DNA from: Cranoglanis bouderius
Taxonomy: Eukaryota > Chordata > Actinopteri > Siluriformes > Cranoglanididae
Direction of reading: 5' to 3'
Assembly (NCBI GenBank): GCA_023630585.1
Contig: CM042539.1
Location: 28,215,255-28,279,254 of the forward strand
DNA: 64,000 nucleotides
Part shown: piece by piece, positions 22,800-34,374 of the stretch
How positions within the stretch are numbered: the stretch's first letter is position 1
Layout of the letters: every line of letters begins with the position of its first letter
The notes under the pieces: generated by a model
What the model saw: only the letters and a program-made list of their open reading frames with translations
What the model was told of the DNA's origin: nothing
Database searches by the model: none
Made by a program: the position numbers and the translations under genes

Positions 22800-23275
22800 A
22801 TACCGTGCGGTGTGATGAAGCGGAGTTACTGTTTCCACCCTGAAGTTGATTATATTCCTATAACAGCACGTCCCACAAGTGTTTTATTCCTCTTACACCA
22901 CAGCAATGTGTTCATTATTTTGTATTAAAGAACGATTCGGTCATGAAGAAGTCGGAAAACTTAAAATTTCAAGTTTTAATTTTAAACAGATTTAAAGTGC
23001 TGATCCTGGAGACTCCTTCCATAAATGTTACATAAACATTTCCAAACAGAAACCTTCACCATATCAACAATTATTTTTTCGTCTGTTTATGTGGAGCTTC
23101 CACTGCACGAGTCCCTATGACCCAGCTGTTACTATAGAAACGAGGAAGTATTGAGTGCATTAATATAAACCTGTGATTTGCAGCTGCGCTACTGATCACC
23201 TTCTGACCAATCAGAATCCAGAATTCGACAGTGTAAGGTTGGTTTAGTAACAAGTGCTACTGATACTGAGCTTCA
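22800..23275. repeat. Dispersed repeat family 'attaatataaacctgtg', copy 1
   Basis: Contains attaatataaacctgtgatt followed by ccttctgaccaatcagaatc. Related copies lie at about 35190-35360 (inverted), 45630-45890, 48960-49085 and 50120-50275. Five copies in 64 kb mark it as an abundant interspersed repeat; none carries a coding frame. Confidence 0.7.
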
Positions 23276-23406
23276 GGTTTTATCACTTACTTCTTATGTA
23301 ATAACATTACAGTTTCCTGCTTTTTTGCTTATTGTTGTATAAAATAACGTATAGATAAGAGTTATTGAATGAATTTGTGATGATGCATGAATCGTGTAAA
23401 CCACGT

Positions 23407-23702
23407 TGTCATGTAAATACGAGTAAAAGACTAGAGACTACAATTCCCATTAGCCACTGCACCTCACCTGATCACGTCACATGACTGTCTGCACCTGATT
23501 CATGTTTGGGGTTAATGAGCACTTGTATAAAAGTCATGTTTTGCACTGCACTCATTGTCTTGCGTTTGTCTTTTGTTGCCTAGTTTAGGTCTTTGTTCCA
23601 TGTTTGTTTCCTAGCCTTGGTGTTCTAGAGTTCCTGTTTTGTTTTCACTTTTATTAAGCTTTAATCTGCACTTGCAATCGACTTTGCCTCCATTACATGA
23701 CA
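23407..23702 (+). mobile_element. Solo LTR, 296 bp
   Basis: Starts TGTCATGTAA and ends TTACATGACA, a perfect 10-bp terminal inverted repeat with TG...CA. It is flanked by a 5-bp duplication CACGT (23402-23406 and 23703-23707). A TATA-like tataaaag lies at 23526-23533. There is no internal coding region, so it is a recombined solo LTR of an otherwise absent element. Confidence 0.85.
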
Positions 23703-25680
23703 CACGTTTTTAAAACCATGGCTACATCATGTAACATTTCTAAGTCAGCAATAATTAAGAACAGAAGCTGGAGTGAAACAGAAGTCATGATGCTACTGTT
23801 TATTCCAGATTCAAGAACTTCATTGTCGAATGCATAAGCGTTCCTGGTACAATGAATGTTCTCACGGATGCTGCAGTAAAAATAAAAATAGTAACAAATA
23901 GTTAAATAGTAAGAAATAAAACAACAAAATTGTTCAGAAGTTGTGCTAAATATTGTGTAGGCTGGAACAAAATCAAAATATGACATAAAACTTGGAATTA
24001 TAAGAACTATTCAACATAAATAACAGTGGTATGAAATACACCTATATAAAGTAAACTCTTGGTTATATTTACATGAGGTTTTGTCCAGTTTAACATAATG
24101 TGTAACTTCTGTATTGATGACTAAAGCAAGTTCACTATATCATTATGTTCATTGTTAAAAATTAATGTGTTTGTCCGCTATGGCTTGACTTGACTTATAA
24201 ATACATTTAAAAAAAAAATTATTTATTATTTATTAAACCGGCTCCTCTAGTCTCTAGTTTGTTATTTTAGGAGATTACTGTATAAATGTTTGTGTGTGAT
24301 GTGTGATGACTTCATTTCTAGATCGTATAACTGAATTAAACTGATCTACCGCTATAAATAAATAAATACTGCCGCCTAGTGGCGAAAAACTGATGCGCTA
24401 CTGGAGTTCTATAGGTTAGGTTCAACTTTATTGTCATTGTCATTGTGAAATGCAGTTATCATCCAACCAGTAGTGCAAAGAGCACATAGGTTAAATGAAA
24501 ATGAATAAGGTTATGGTGCAATAAAATAACAGTGTACAGGTAAAGGTAAACAGAATGATGCATACCAGTTATGCAAATGGCATTTTTAAATAATGAAATA
24601 AACAGGAATTATGGCGTGATAAATTGAGACAACCAGTATACAGATCGATGCAATGCAATATGATACAGTAGATACATACAGTGGATTACAGTAAGTATAT
24701 GTGCAAATAGCAATAATGTGCAAATAACAGCCAGACATAAATAACTGTAGTATGACAGAGAATTGCAGTAAAGTGCCAGTACTTTCAAATCATTGCAGAT
24801 AATAGCAGTAATGTATAATATAGTATTTAATGGTGTCTAATGCTAATGTGTAGTTGTTAAGTGGAGGCTGGTAGTTAATGCTTAGAAACTGATTCACTAA
24901 ATGAAGATGTTCTGCAATGATATTTGTTAATATTTTACGACTTGTAATCCGTTCCTGTATGTCTCCTGATGAAATAGAAAAAGGAAAAAATGTTTTTATG
25001 CTGTTATTAAACTATCATTTGGGAAGCAACAAATCAAGTCTGTGGGTTTTCTGGTCAAACCAGCTATTCTAGCTGTTTACTCTCCTGTTTATGGGTGTGA
25101 TCATTTTGAGCTAAAACCCTGTATGCAAAATTAATGGTGGAAAGAATACAAAACACACTGACTTGGGAAAAAATACTGCTACCGTCGTAATAATTACTTT
25201 AAAACGTCAAAGTTATATTTTCTCTTCAGTTCTAATGCTAACAAAGTGAGCTATGCTGAAGTAAACACCACCTCCATTATCAACAGTATACAATATAAAA
25301 GAAAGCTAACTTTAGGTAATGTATCCAAAGGCATAGTTAGCTATCAAACAAAGATTACCCCCTTACACGATATCCTGGGCGTTACCTATAGGCTGTAGCA
25401 GCACTTAGATATGTTTAACACAACAGGCTCACACTCTGAGGTGATGTTTGTTGGTTTTATTCTCTACCAATTCGAAATGGCCGTTTAATAATTAATTTGA
25501 CTCCTGGCTGAATTTGGGTGAATTATCTTGTTACTTTTGAGTCCAATTACTTTTAAAATCCTACAGTAAAATTCATTCCTTTATATTCTGAGCATAATGA
25601 AGCCAACCACAAAACTGATATGTGTTGGTTTGATGGTCTATCAATGACTGTATTTATGAGTGGACAACATGGTGCCATTC
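23703..25680. other. Intergenic with low-complexity fish repeats
   Basis: The part at 24410-24880 (tttattgtcattgtcattgtgaaatgc onward, with gtacaggtaaaggtaaacag) is related to 45395-45550, an interspersed repeat. A possible short coding exon with a VSYAEV motif at 25230-25316 is discussed among the findings. No other gene was recognised. Confidence 0.5.
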
Positions 25681-25689
25681 ACTCCCATT

Positions 25690-26450
25690 GTGTGTTTTTG
25701 AAGCCTTTTTGGGGTCGCAATGGGAGCCACCATCTTGCAAAAATAGAGGCAGACTCACTGTCCGTCCCACTGTATCTACTGCGCATGCACTGACTCCAAG
25801 GGTCTGGACAGTAGAGACTTTGGACTGTAGATACAGATACTGCTTGTTCTGTCAGTGCAGTTCGTTTAAAAAAGAGAGACTGGCTAACATTACCAAGATA
25901 TCCGAGATATTTGAGAGTCATACAGTTAATGAATTAATATGAAATGTAGTTCGTGTTAGGTGACTCGGTTTGTGCAGAGTTTCATTTCAACCGCTCATGT
26001 CTGTTTGCTAGTTATAATATCAGTACAGCGAGCTAGAGCTTAGACATAAAAATGAGCAACATACCAGAAAATCTGTGGAGAATTATCTTCTGAAGGTCTG
26101 TTAGAACAGTTTACAGCAGAACAGGACATGGCTTTGATACAGAACTGTCTAGAGTTTCCGGTGTGTGTTGGAAATTTGTGTGTACCTGAGGCTCGACTGT
26201 AATGGCTGACTCCTTCAATCACCTCATCGACCACGCCCTTTTATTTAACACCAAATAAATAAAAACAAACATTTATCATAAGGAAAATATTGGGAGAGAT
26301 ATTAATGTCAACTGAACTTGTAAAAATGAGAGAACACTATTTGTCTCCACTCACTAACATGGGAATGGGAGGGGTTAAAAACTGTACTGCAGCCAGCCAC
26401 TAGAGGGCACCAGAGACATTCTGGCTTCACTTTTGGCTTCCTTGTTACGA
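25690..26450 (-). pseudogene. Degenerate element with a THAP-like N terminus (left copy)
   Basis: On the minus strand the frame near 26100-26150 reads MSCSAVNCSNRPSEDN, resembling the first zinc-binding CxxxxC of THAP domains. The rest is decayed. A diverged copy lies at about 33050-33650 in the opposite orientation. Together they bracket receptor D. The assignment to a THAP-bearing transposon is inference from one short motif. Confidence 0.45.
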
Positions 26451-26459
26451 CGTCCAGTT

Positions 26460-27510
26460 TGAAGTAGTTATTTTATTGTGTCTTAAATTTGACTCCGAGC
26501 TCAATTCAGTGGACTTGTAACTCTGAATTGCAATGACTTCTGCAGTGAGCAAACTGTTTGATACTTTTGACCTAAAGACTTGAAAACAAACAATCTGTAG
26601 TCTTTTAAAACTGTTTAATCTTTTAATTCAATTCATAATCAGTAACATGCAATTTCATACAAAATAAATTAATGTATTTGAGGTCAGACTTTCATAGCAT
26701 CTTGTGATTAAATCTGTCTGAAGTATAACACTTAATTTTCTACCCTGTATATACTCAGAGATACTGTGAATTGTTACAAAATAGATTTGTTGCTTACTTA
26801 CTTACTTAAATATTTCATTTTGTAAAATGTTAAATTGCTCTGGTTATTCTACAGCAATGTGGTATAATATCATATAATGCAGGCAGACCCTAAGTAAAAC
26901 CTATTTAATCATAATACAAAAACTATTTTTGGTTTGCCTTTTTATGTAAAAGGTAACTTACAGGTAAAATACATTAAAGTGTTTGATATTGTAAAGATGT
27001 TATTTCTCTTTGGATTTCCTGACTTTTTAAATGAACAACTTAACAGTGATTATACTGATTATGCCCATTGTTATGTTCATGTGTTTGCCTGTTTTGTTTT
27101 TTTTATTTTTTATTTTTATTTTTTACCAGATCCTCAAGACTCTAGATCGATTTCTCAGAAAATAAATGTGTAAAGGTTCAATGTAACACTAAAGTGTCTT
27201 CAAATACAGAAAGAACAATATTGCCATCCAGTAGTGGAAACCTGAACCTCTGTACAGTCTACAGTTTTCATTTGTTCATTGTTCATTCTCTTCATTTACT
27301 GAGCTGTTGTAATAAAGCATCTGCTTATTCAAGCTACTCTGGCTATGAATTCATTAATGTGTTAATAAATATAATAAATAGCAAAGTTGTTTATCATGCA
27401 GTTAAGTGAAAAACACAGGAAGTGTATATGCTTTCTTTTTTTTCAGTTCACAGAGGAAATTCAAAAGCAGAAGAATTTAAGCATGAGGTGTGAACTTGTG
27501 ACTTCAACTC
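26460..27510. other. Intergenic, no gene recognised
   Basis: AT-rich sequence lying 3' of receptor D, which is on the minus strand. It may include the D 3' UTR. No convincing exon was found. Confidence 0.4.
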
Positions 27511-27517
27511 GTTGCTA

Positions 27518-30500
27518 TTAAGCATTAGCGTAGATATCAGAATCGTCCTCTTTCTGCTGGGCATTAGTGTAGACATCAAAATCGGCCTCCTCCTGCTGGG
27601 CATTACCGTAGATATCAGAATCGTCCTCCTCCTGCTGGGCATTACCGTAGATATCAAAATCGTCCTCCTCCTGCTGGGCATTACCGTAGATATCAGAATC
27701 ATCCTCCTTCTGCTGGGCATCACCGTAAATATCAGAATCGTCCTCCTCCTGCTGGGCATTACCGTAGATATCAGAATCGTCCTCCTCCTGCTGGGCATTA
27801 CCGTAGATATCAGAATCGTCCTCCTCCTGCTGGGCATTACCGTAGATATCAAAATCGTCCTCCTTCTGCTGCTGCTCAGTGTGGACACTCCTCCGCTCAC
27901 ACAGAAACCTGTTTATGAGGCACAAACTACACATTAATTGTTGTTATTTACTAAATTAACAGTTTGGCAGTGCAGCCTGTGGCATGTCAAAGTTGTATGC
28001 TTTCATAAAGAAGTTCTTGGTATCAATGAAAGATTGTGAGTTTCTTTAGACTGTAAAGATCTAGAAAAACATGCAGAGTTTTACCTCCTGTTGTAAATCA
28101 CAGCTAGGATAACTAAGATGATGAAAATCAGTCCAGCTGTCACCACAACAATGATCCAGATTGGCCTATGATTGTAACCTGTTAAAAAACAACGTGTTTA
28201 ACATGTAAATATTTAACTAAACACAAGTCACTTTATTTCCTTCAGTAATCATTTGAGACATTCAAAGAATGTTGTGAGCAGATGGACCCACCCTCGAAGT
28301 GAAGGCTGAATGTTTCAGATTCTGAGCCTGCGTTGGTTTCCCAAGTGCAGGTGTAATTCCCAGAATCCCTCACGGTTAGAGCAGGAAAGTGAAGAACGGG
28401 TCCTGATGTATTTAACTGCTCGTTGTTCTTAGACCACACGAACTGTGAGGAACTGTGTGTGCAGTTCATATCACATGTCAGATTTAACGAGTCTCCTGGT
28501 TTAAGGGCTCCGTTTCCACTGAGCCTGATTAGTGACACCTTTAAATCTTTTTCAGAGAGCAGGAAAGACTCCACGTCAGTGAATCAGGACTGAGAGGGTG
28601 TTAATAATTATAATACAGTGGTCCACCAGCTCCTGCTTGATTGTAATGAAAACCTGCACCCACACCCACATATGTTAGAGTAACACATGCTAAGCTCATT
28701 GCTTCCTCGTTACTATTTGCTATGACAGTAGTACCCTGTTGACTCATCTAAGATAATGAAGTATTCATTTTGTTCATTCTTACACTGTATATAAAACATA
28801 GTAATATGACTGGTGTGGGTGGGGCAGTGAGTAAGTTTCCATTTCAGGAACTTCAGAGTAGTAAATTAAAAATGACCCTCCATATACTTAATAACTTTGG
28901 ATCTTTATTAACATTTACCTGCAACTTGTAGAATCACTCCAGGTTCACCTGTCCATCTGCCACTGGTCACATTAGTTATAAATCTGAATTTGTAGTGTCC
29001 AGAATAACTGAACTGTACATTGTGGATTAACAAACTGCAGTCTGATTTGTTGTTTCCAACGTAGTCAAAGTCTGACTTGGTGTTTGATGAGCTGTTATAA
29101 ACATACGGAGGGTCATGGCACCCTCCTCTGTTTGAGTTCATTGAGCACCAAAGCATTTGTACCATCTGATAATTTTGCTGTGGATAATAATAACTACAGG
29201 GAATGGAGACACTGAATCCTCTCACAGCACAGATCGGCTTATCGGGATATTTCACACCCCATTTACTGTCCTGAGTGAGAACACCTGTATAGAGAAATAA
29301 ATGGAGATTAAAAGTTATTCTGATGTTTATTTGTTGTGTGTTTTCAAGTTCATGTGAGCTGTTAGTTCTTATTACTGCATGATACAGAATATATCTTTAT
29401 ACAGTTGCAATCAAAATTATTCAACCCCCATTGCAAATCAGGTTTATTGCCAAAATTTACAGACTTTTAGGTGTTTGCAATGAACAACTCAAACAAAAGC
29501 AATTGAAATAGTTCAACACAGTGAATGCTTCAAGTGGTTTCCCCAAATTCAACTGAAAATGCAACTTATAATGACTGCTCCAGTCTCAAAATTATTCAAC
29601 ACCCTGAATAGAATCCCTCACAACAGCACAAATATGCAAAACAGGTGTTGTCTCAAGCACACCTGATGCAACTAATCAAGGGCTTCATAAGTTGCACCAG
29701 GTGTGCTTGAGCTGGAACACATGAAATACCTGAACTATCTAGGGGCAGAAAATACATGAAATACCTGGACGGGGCAGAAAAAGGAAGATATCAATGGCTG
29801 CAACCAGATTTCTGAGCAGGCAGGTTGTGAAAAACCCCCGAGTGACTGCAAAAGACCTGCAGCAAGATTTAGTGGCAACAGGCACTGAGGTTTCAGTGAG
29901 CACAGTATGACGCGTACTAAACGCAGAAGGTTTCCATGCCAGAACTCCAAGACGTACACCACTACTGACCCAAAAGCACAAGAAAATTTGGCTCGAAATC
30001 ATATAAATAAGCCACAGAAGTTTTGGGATTCTGTTCTGTGGAGCGATGAAACAAAACTGGAACTTTTTGGCACGATGGATCAGTGGTATGTCTGGAGAAA
30101 GAAGAATTAAGAAAGAACACTCTGTCCACAGTCAAGCATGGTGGTGGCTTGGTGATGCTCTGGGGCTGCTTTGCATCCTCTGGCACTGGAAACCTGCAGC
30201 GTGTGGAAGGCAAGATGGACTCATTGAAGAATCAGGAAATCCTGGGAGAAAACATCATGCCGTCTGTGAGGAAGCTGAAGCTTGGGCATCATTGGACCTT
30301 CCAACAGGACAATGATCCCAAGCATACCTCAAATTCCACCAAGGCTTGGTTGCAGAAAAAGTCCTGGAAGATTCTACAGGGCCATCGCAGTCACCTGACT
30401 TGAACTCCATAGAAAATCTCTGGTGGGATTTGAAGAAGGCGGTTGCAGCACGCAAACCCAAGAATATTACTGAACTGGAGGCCATTGCTCATGAGGATTG

Positions 30501-30959
30501 GGCTAAGATTCCTCAGGAACGCTGCCAGAAGCTGGTGTCTGGCTCTGCATCTCATTTGCAGCAGATCATAACAACAAATGGATGCTCTACTAAGTACTAA
30601 AGATGCTTGCCATGAAGGGGTTGAATAATTTTGAAACTGGAGAAGTCATTATAAGTTGCATTTTCAGTTGAATTTGGGGAAACCACTTGAAGCATTCGTT
30701 GTGTTGAACTATTTCAATTGCTTTGTTTGATTTGTTCATTGCAAACAGCTGAAAGTCTGTAAATTTTGACAGTAAACCTGATTTGCAACGGGGGTTGAAT
30801 AATTTTGATTGCAATTGTATCTGTTTAGCTGTGTATTCACACCTGTATATATTTATTAATTTATATTTGTAATAACTAAATAAATAAATAATGAATAAAT
30901 GTATGAATAAAAACGTGCATGTATATTTGTATATATTTATACTTGTATAGCTTTTCAGG

Positions 30960-30990
<31 letters not shown>

Positions 30991-32450
30991 ATCTTTTATT
31001 ATTTGAAAAATTTATACAAATTATTTCACAAACATCCACATTAATACACAATATTTTACAATCAGACTGTGGAGTGTGGAGCATTTACCTTGTGAATTAT
31101 AATTTAAATCAGTCAGGACGAATAAAACTGTAAAACTTTTAACAATAGCAGCAGAAAAAATTCAGATGTCTACAGAAACACCCTGTCTGCCAGTTTACAG
31201 AGAAATGCATCCAATCTAATTGGGAGGAGCTTCATCATGCAGCAAGACAATGATCCAAAACACACTGCCAACACAACAAATAACTTCACCAAGGGAAAAA
31301 GTTGGAAGGTTTTAGACTGGCCATGTCAATCACCAGACCTTAACCAAACTGAGCAGCATTTCACCTCCTGAAGAGGAGACTGAAGGGAGAAACCCCCCGA
31401 AACAAACAACAACTGAAAGAAGTCTGGAAAGCAACACAAAAGAAAAATGCAACAGTTTGTTGATGTCAGTGGGTCACCGGCTTGATGCAGTTGTTGCAAG
31501 CAAAGCATATGGTAAATGGTCTGTACTTATATAACGCCTTTTAACCTTTGCGGTTCACAGAGCGCTTTACATTCACCCATTCACACAGACACTCACACAC
31601 CAATGGCATCAGAGCTACCAGGCAACGCACCTGCCTGCCACTGGGAGCAACTTGGGGTTCAGTGTCTTGCCCAAGGACACTTCGGCACATGGAGTCACGT
31701 GGGCCAGGAATTGAACCACCAACCCTATGATTAGTGGACAACCCTCTCTACAACCTGGGCCACAGCGGCCCTGTATATGTTTTTTTTTTTACGGTGTTAT
31801 TTACTTTAGTTTACTTAGAAAATTGGGTGCTAATTTCACCTACAAATTGTGTGGTTGCCACTAAAAGTGCCATGTTCTAAGTTGTTTAACATATCTAGAT
31901 GTAAATATCAGGAAATGAAAGCTGACATTCTGATCTATCGTCTCATATTCACCTTTTTATCTGAAATCCAAATATCTTCAATGTGTAGCAAAAACAACAG
32001 AATTGGCCTTGCTGTTCCAATACAGTATTAATGATGACAGTTACAATTATTAATATGCTTTTTCCCTTATTAATCATTATGTTATTACCTTAGCAAAAAT
32101 CACTTAAATCTTCATTAAGACTGTTTTATCAGCCAATAGTTAACTAACATTAGACAGTATAATGTGATTGCACAAGTATGTAATCCAATAACTGAGCGTA
32201 CACACTGAGCGTACACACTGAGCGTACACACTGAGCGTACACACTGAGCGTACACACTGAGCGTACACACTGAGCGTACACACTGAGCGTACACACTGAG
32301 CGTACACACTGAGCGTACACACTGAGCGTACACACTGCAACATCAATCAGCAAACAATTAAAACTCTGAACAATAACTGTGTCTAAGAGTGAGATGATGT
32401 TTCATACCGGACAGCGTGAGCAGAATCATAGCCAAGTGCAGCATCTTCAT
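27518..32450 (-). CDS. Siglec/CD22-like receptor D with nine tandem tyrosine repeats in the tail
   Basis: Five minus-strand exons: 32450-32408, 29284-28919, 28546-28292, 28178-28085 and 27908-27518 (TAA), phases 1,1,1,2, giving 382 aa. Signal peptide MKMLHLAMILLTLSG; V-set domain with Siglec cysteines, Trp23, Arg115 (YKFRF) and Trp125; second Ig domain (TCDMNC, DSGNYTC); membrane helix at about 229-249 (WIIVVVTAGLIFIILVILAV); tail from residue 253. The tail is nine in-frame 13-residue repeats, consensus QQEEDDSDIYGNA, tyrosines at 275, 288, 301, 314, 327, 340, 353, 366 and 379. Eight are YxNA (YGNA, YTNA, YANA) and one is YGDA. pYxN is the known Grb2 SH2 consensus. No ITIM remains. Intron 1 holds Tc1 sequence and a minisatellite. 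Function as an adaptor-docking receptor is inference. Confidence 0.85.
27521..27871 (-). repeat. Coding minisatellite: 9 x 39 bp in receptor D exon 5
   Basis: Nine tandem 39-bp units fill almost the whole last exon of D; because 39 is a multiple of three, the frame is never broken. Units differ by a few substitutions (for example Ser/Phe before DIY, GlyAsn versus GlyAsp, ThrAsn or AlaAsn after Tyr), yet every unit keeps its tyrosine. The opposite-strand open frames here are by-products of the repeat. Confidence 0.92.
29402..30817 (+). mobile_element. Tc1/mariner transposon with about 200-bp inverted repeats, in D intron 1
   Basis: Flanked by TA (29400-29401 and 30818-30819). The ends CARTTGCAATCAAAATTATT are inverted and the similarity runs for about 200 bp on each side. 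The transposase inside is broken and its N-terminal helix-turn-helix is largely missing. It lies antisense to receptor D. Confidence 0.88.
29790..30600 (+). pseudogene. Tc1 transposase remnant
   Basis: Fragments in three frames: an N-terminal piece with VTAKDLQQDLVATGTEVS, then WDSVLWSDETKLELFG (first catalytic Asp), TVKHGGGLVMLWGCF, WTFQQDNDPKHTSNSTKAWL (second Asp), SPDLNSIENLWW (Glu) and a C-terminal IITTNGCSTKY. Stops and frameshifts at about 29908, 30110 and 30400 disable it. Confidence 0.85.
30959..30983. repeat. Poly(T) run
   Basis: About 24 consecutive T between the Tc1 element and the next transposase fragment. Confidence 0.9.
31130..31505 (+). pseudogene. Tc1-like transposase C-terminal fragment
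   Basis: Reads FIMQQDNDPKHTANTTNNF and VLDWPCQSPDLNQTEQHF, the second Asp to Glu region of a DD34E transposase, with stops nearby. No inverted repeats were found around it. The Glu motif usually reads NPIE; here it is NQTE. Confidence 0.7.
31508..31775 (+). repeat. Interspersed fish repeat
   Basis: The phrases ggtctgtacttatataacgc, agcaacttggggttcagtgt and cttgcccaaggacacttcgg mark a repeat common in teleost genomes. It is non-coding here. Confidence 0.65.
32191..32337. repeat. 13-bp minisatellite in intron 1 of receptor D
   Basis: About 11 near-perfect copies of ACTGAGCGTACAC. The paralogous position in C' intron 1 (about 20845-20860, opposite strand relation) holds a single copy, so this is a copy-number expansion private to D. 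It starts about 70 bp from the signal-peptide exon. Confidence 0.93.
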
Positions 32451-32490
32451 CTCTTCTTCAGGAAGAACTTCACACACTCAGTGTTGGGTG

Positions 32491-32511
32491 TATATATACT
32501 GAGCTCATTGA
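32491..32511 (-). promoter_or_regulatory. Core promoter of receptor D
   Basis: On the minus strand, TCAATGAGCTCAG (32511-32499) is followed at once by TATATATA (32498-32491), about 41-48 bp before the ATG at 32450. It mirrors the C' promoter, including the preceding tcatgaccragtca. Confidence 0.6.
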
Positions 32512-32653
32512 CTTGGTCATGATATGTGAGAACTAAAACCACTTCCTGAATTATAAGAATGCACCCAATATGTCTAAACTCAAACACCACAAGAGCAACA
32601 TACCATTAAGACAGGAAGATGGTGGCAGGTTTTTTTTTTTTTTGCATAAATGT

Positions 32654-32684
<31 letters not shown>

Positions 32685-33049
32685 TTGTGTCCAGACATTA
32701 TATATCATTTAGTTTGAATACACATGTTTAAAGAATGGTTTATTCACTTTTAGTAATTTCTACTTCATTTCAGGATACTGAATATTATTTATTATTTGAT
32801 ATTATTTCATACTCAGGATACTAACCTTATACTATTAGAATAATTCTTACCCACACTTCTTACCCAGATTCATGACGATCTTCACCCAGGCCTTTCTTAA
32901 AATTCCCAAATAAACTGAACTTCTTACTGCTTCTCCCACTTGAAAAACTAGATAACCTCGATAAGCACAGATTTGAAGTGAAATAGGCCATTAGGATTAA
33001 GCTGTCATATACAACCAATAACTGTATATACAATATCAGTGGATGTCAC

Positions 33050-33650
33050 AACAGGGATTCAAAAGTAAAGCCAAAATGTATATAATGAGGCCCTCTAGTG
33101 GGTGGCTGCAGTACAATTTTAAACCCTGTCTATTGCCATTAGTGAACGGGAAAGATGGCGAACGTCCATTTCAAGATAAGATAAAATTATTTTTGAGAAT
33201 AGTCTTCAGTTGACCTTGATATCTCCCTCAGGATTCTTACTTATTTGGTAATAAATAAAAGGACGTGAGGATGAGGTGATTGACAGTGGACATGACATTC
33301 CATGACTTTCCAGCATGCAGCTGAAGCTTTTGACAGTTCTGTATCAAAGCCATGTCATGTTCTGCTGTAAACTGTAGACCCTCAGTGGGAAATTCTTTAC
33401 AGTTCTTCCAGTATTTTGCTCATTGTGATGTCTAAGCTAGCTCCTTGTAGTGATATTATAACTAGTAAACCAACATAAGTGATTGAAGTGATGGCATAAA
33501 CCAAGGCAGCTAAAACTAGCTAAATTTCATGAAAATTTACTATTGACTATGACCTTAGAGAACTCTCAGTGTATTTTGTTAAGGTTAGCCCGTCTCTCCT
33601 TTTTAAACAAACTCCACAGACAGAATGAGCGGAGTATAAAATAACACCTC
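33050..33650 (+). pseudogene. Degenerate element with a THAP-like N terminus (right copy)
   Basis: Inverted relative of 25690-26450: it reads MSCSAVNCRPSVGNS on the + strand at about 33350-33400 and shares the phrases ctagtgggtggctgcagtac and atcaaagccatgtcatgttc (complementary in the left copy). It lies 5' of receptor D. Confidence 0.45.
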
Positions 33651-34336
33651 CATTCAGACGGGTAATGTACTGCAGGTCTCAGAGCTAGATGAACATCATG
33701 GAGAGCAGAGATTTTCCTCAGAAAAAGTTGTGTTGAGTGTAAATGTTGACTGCTGTTTATATTTTCACTTGGTACCTTACACTCACTACTTATACTTACA
33801 TTACTTTGATTAAAATGATGGATAATGTCAGCTAGCTAGCAAATGGTAGATCATCTTAAGTTGCACTTTAGGTAATATTTCAGTTCAATTCAGTTTATTT
33901 GTATAGCACTTTTAACAATGGACATTGTCCCAAAGCAGCTTTTCATAAATATATAAAGACAGGATATAGATTTTAAATGTATGAATTTATCCCTAATGAG
34001 CAGCCAGGAGATGGTGTTGAGGAAAAACTCCCTGAGTTTTGAGTGCAAAACTGTTTGTGGGAATTGTAGTCATAGCCATCATAGCATAACTGTTCATATG
34101 AATTGAGGTCCAAAGCCATCTTCATGGTTTTTAAGTGGTACCATCCTCAGTAATCTCAATGATCTTTAGGCTGCACCATGTGGGGCCATCCTCAGCAGCA
34201 GCATGTGACTTTCAGTTGATGAGAACTCCAACCAGAAGTAGGGCATCAGGATGGATCAGGCAGGTCCGGGGAGCAGAAGGGGTTGGGATCACTGACATCT
34301 CAGGAGTATCATGTGTGGCTTGACAGACAGACAGAC

Positions 34337-34374
<38 letters not shown>

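Noticed and set aside
27448..27937. Open frames on the + strand and in a second minus frame across the 39-bp repeats (LLLGITVDIRIV and MPSRRRTILISTV repeats)
   Set aside because: They arise because a 39-bp repeat keeps all frames open. Only the minus frame joined to the membrane exon in phase 2, with conserved tyrosines, fits the gene model.
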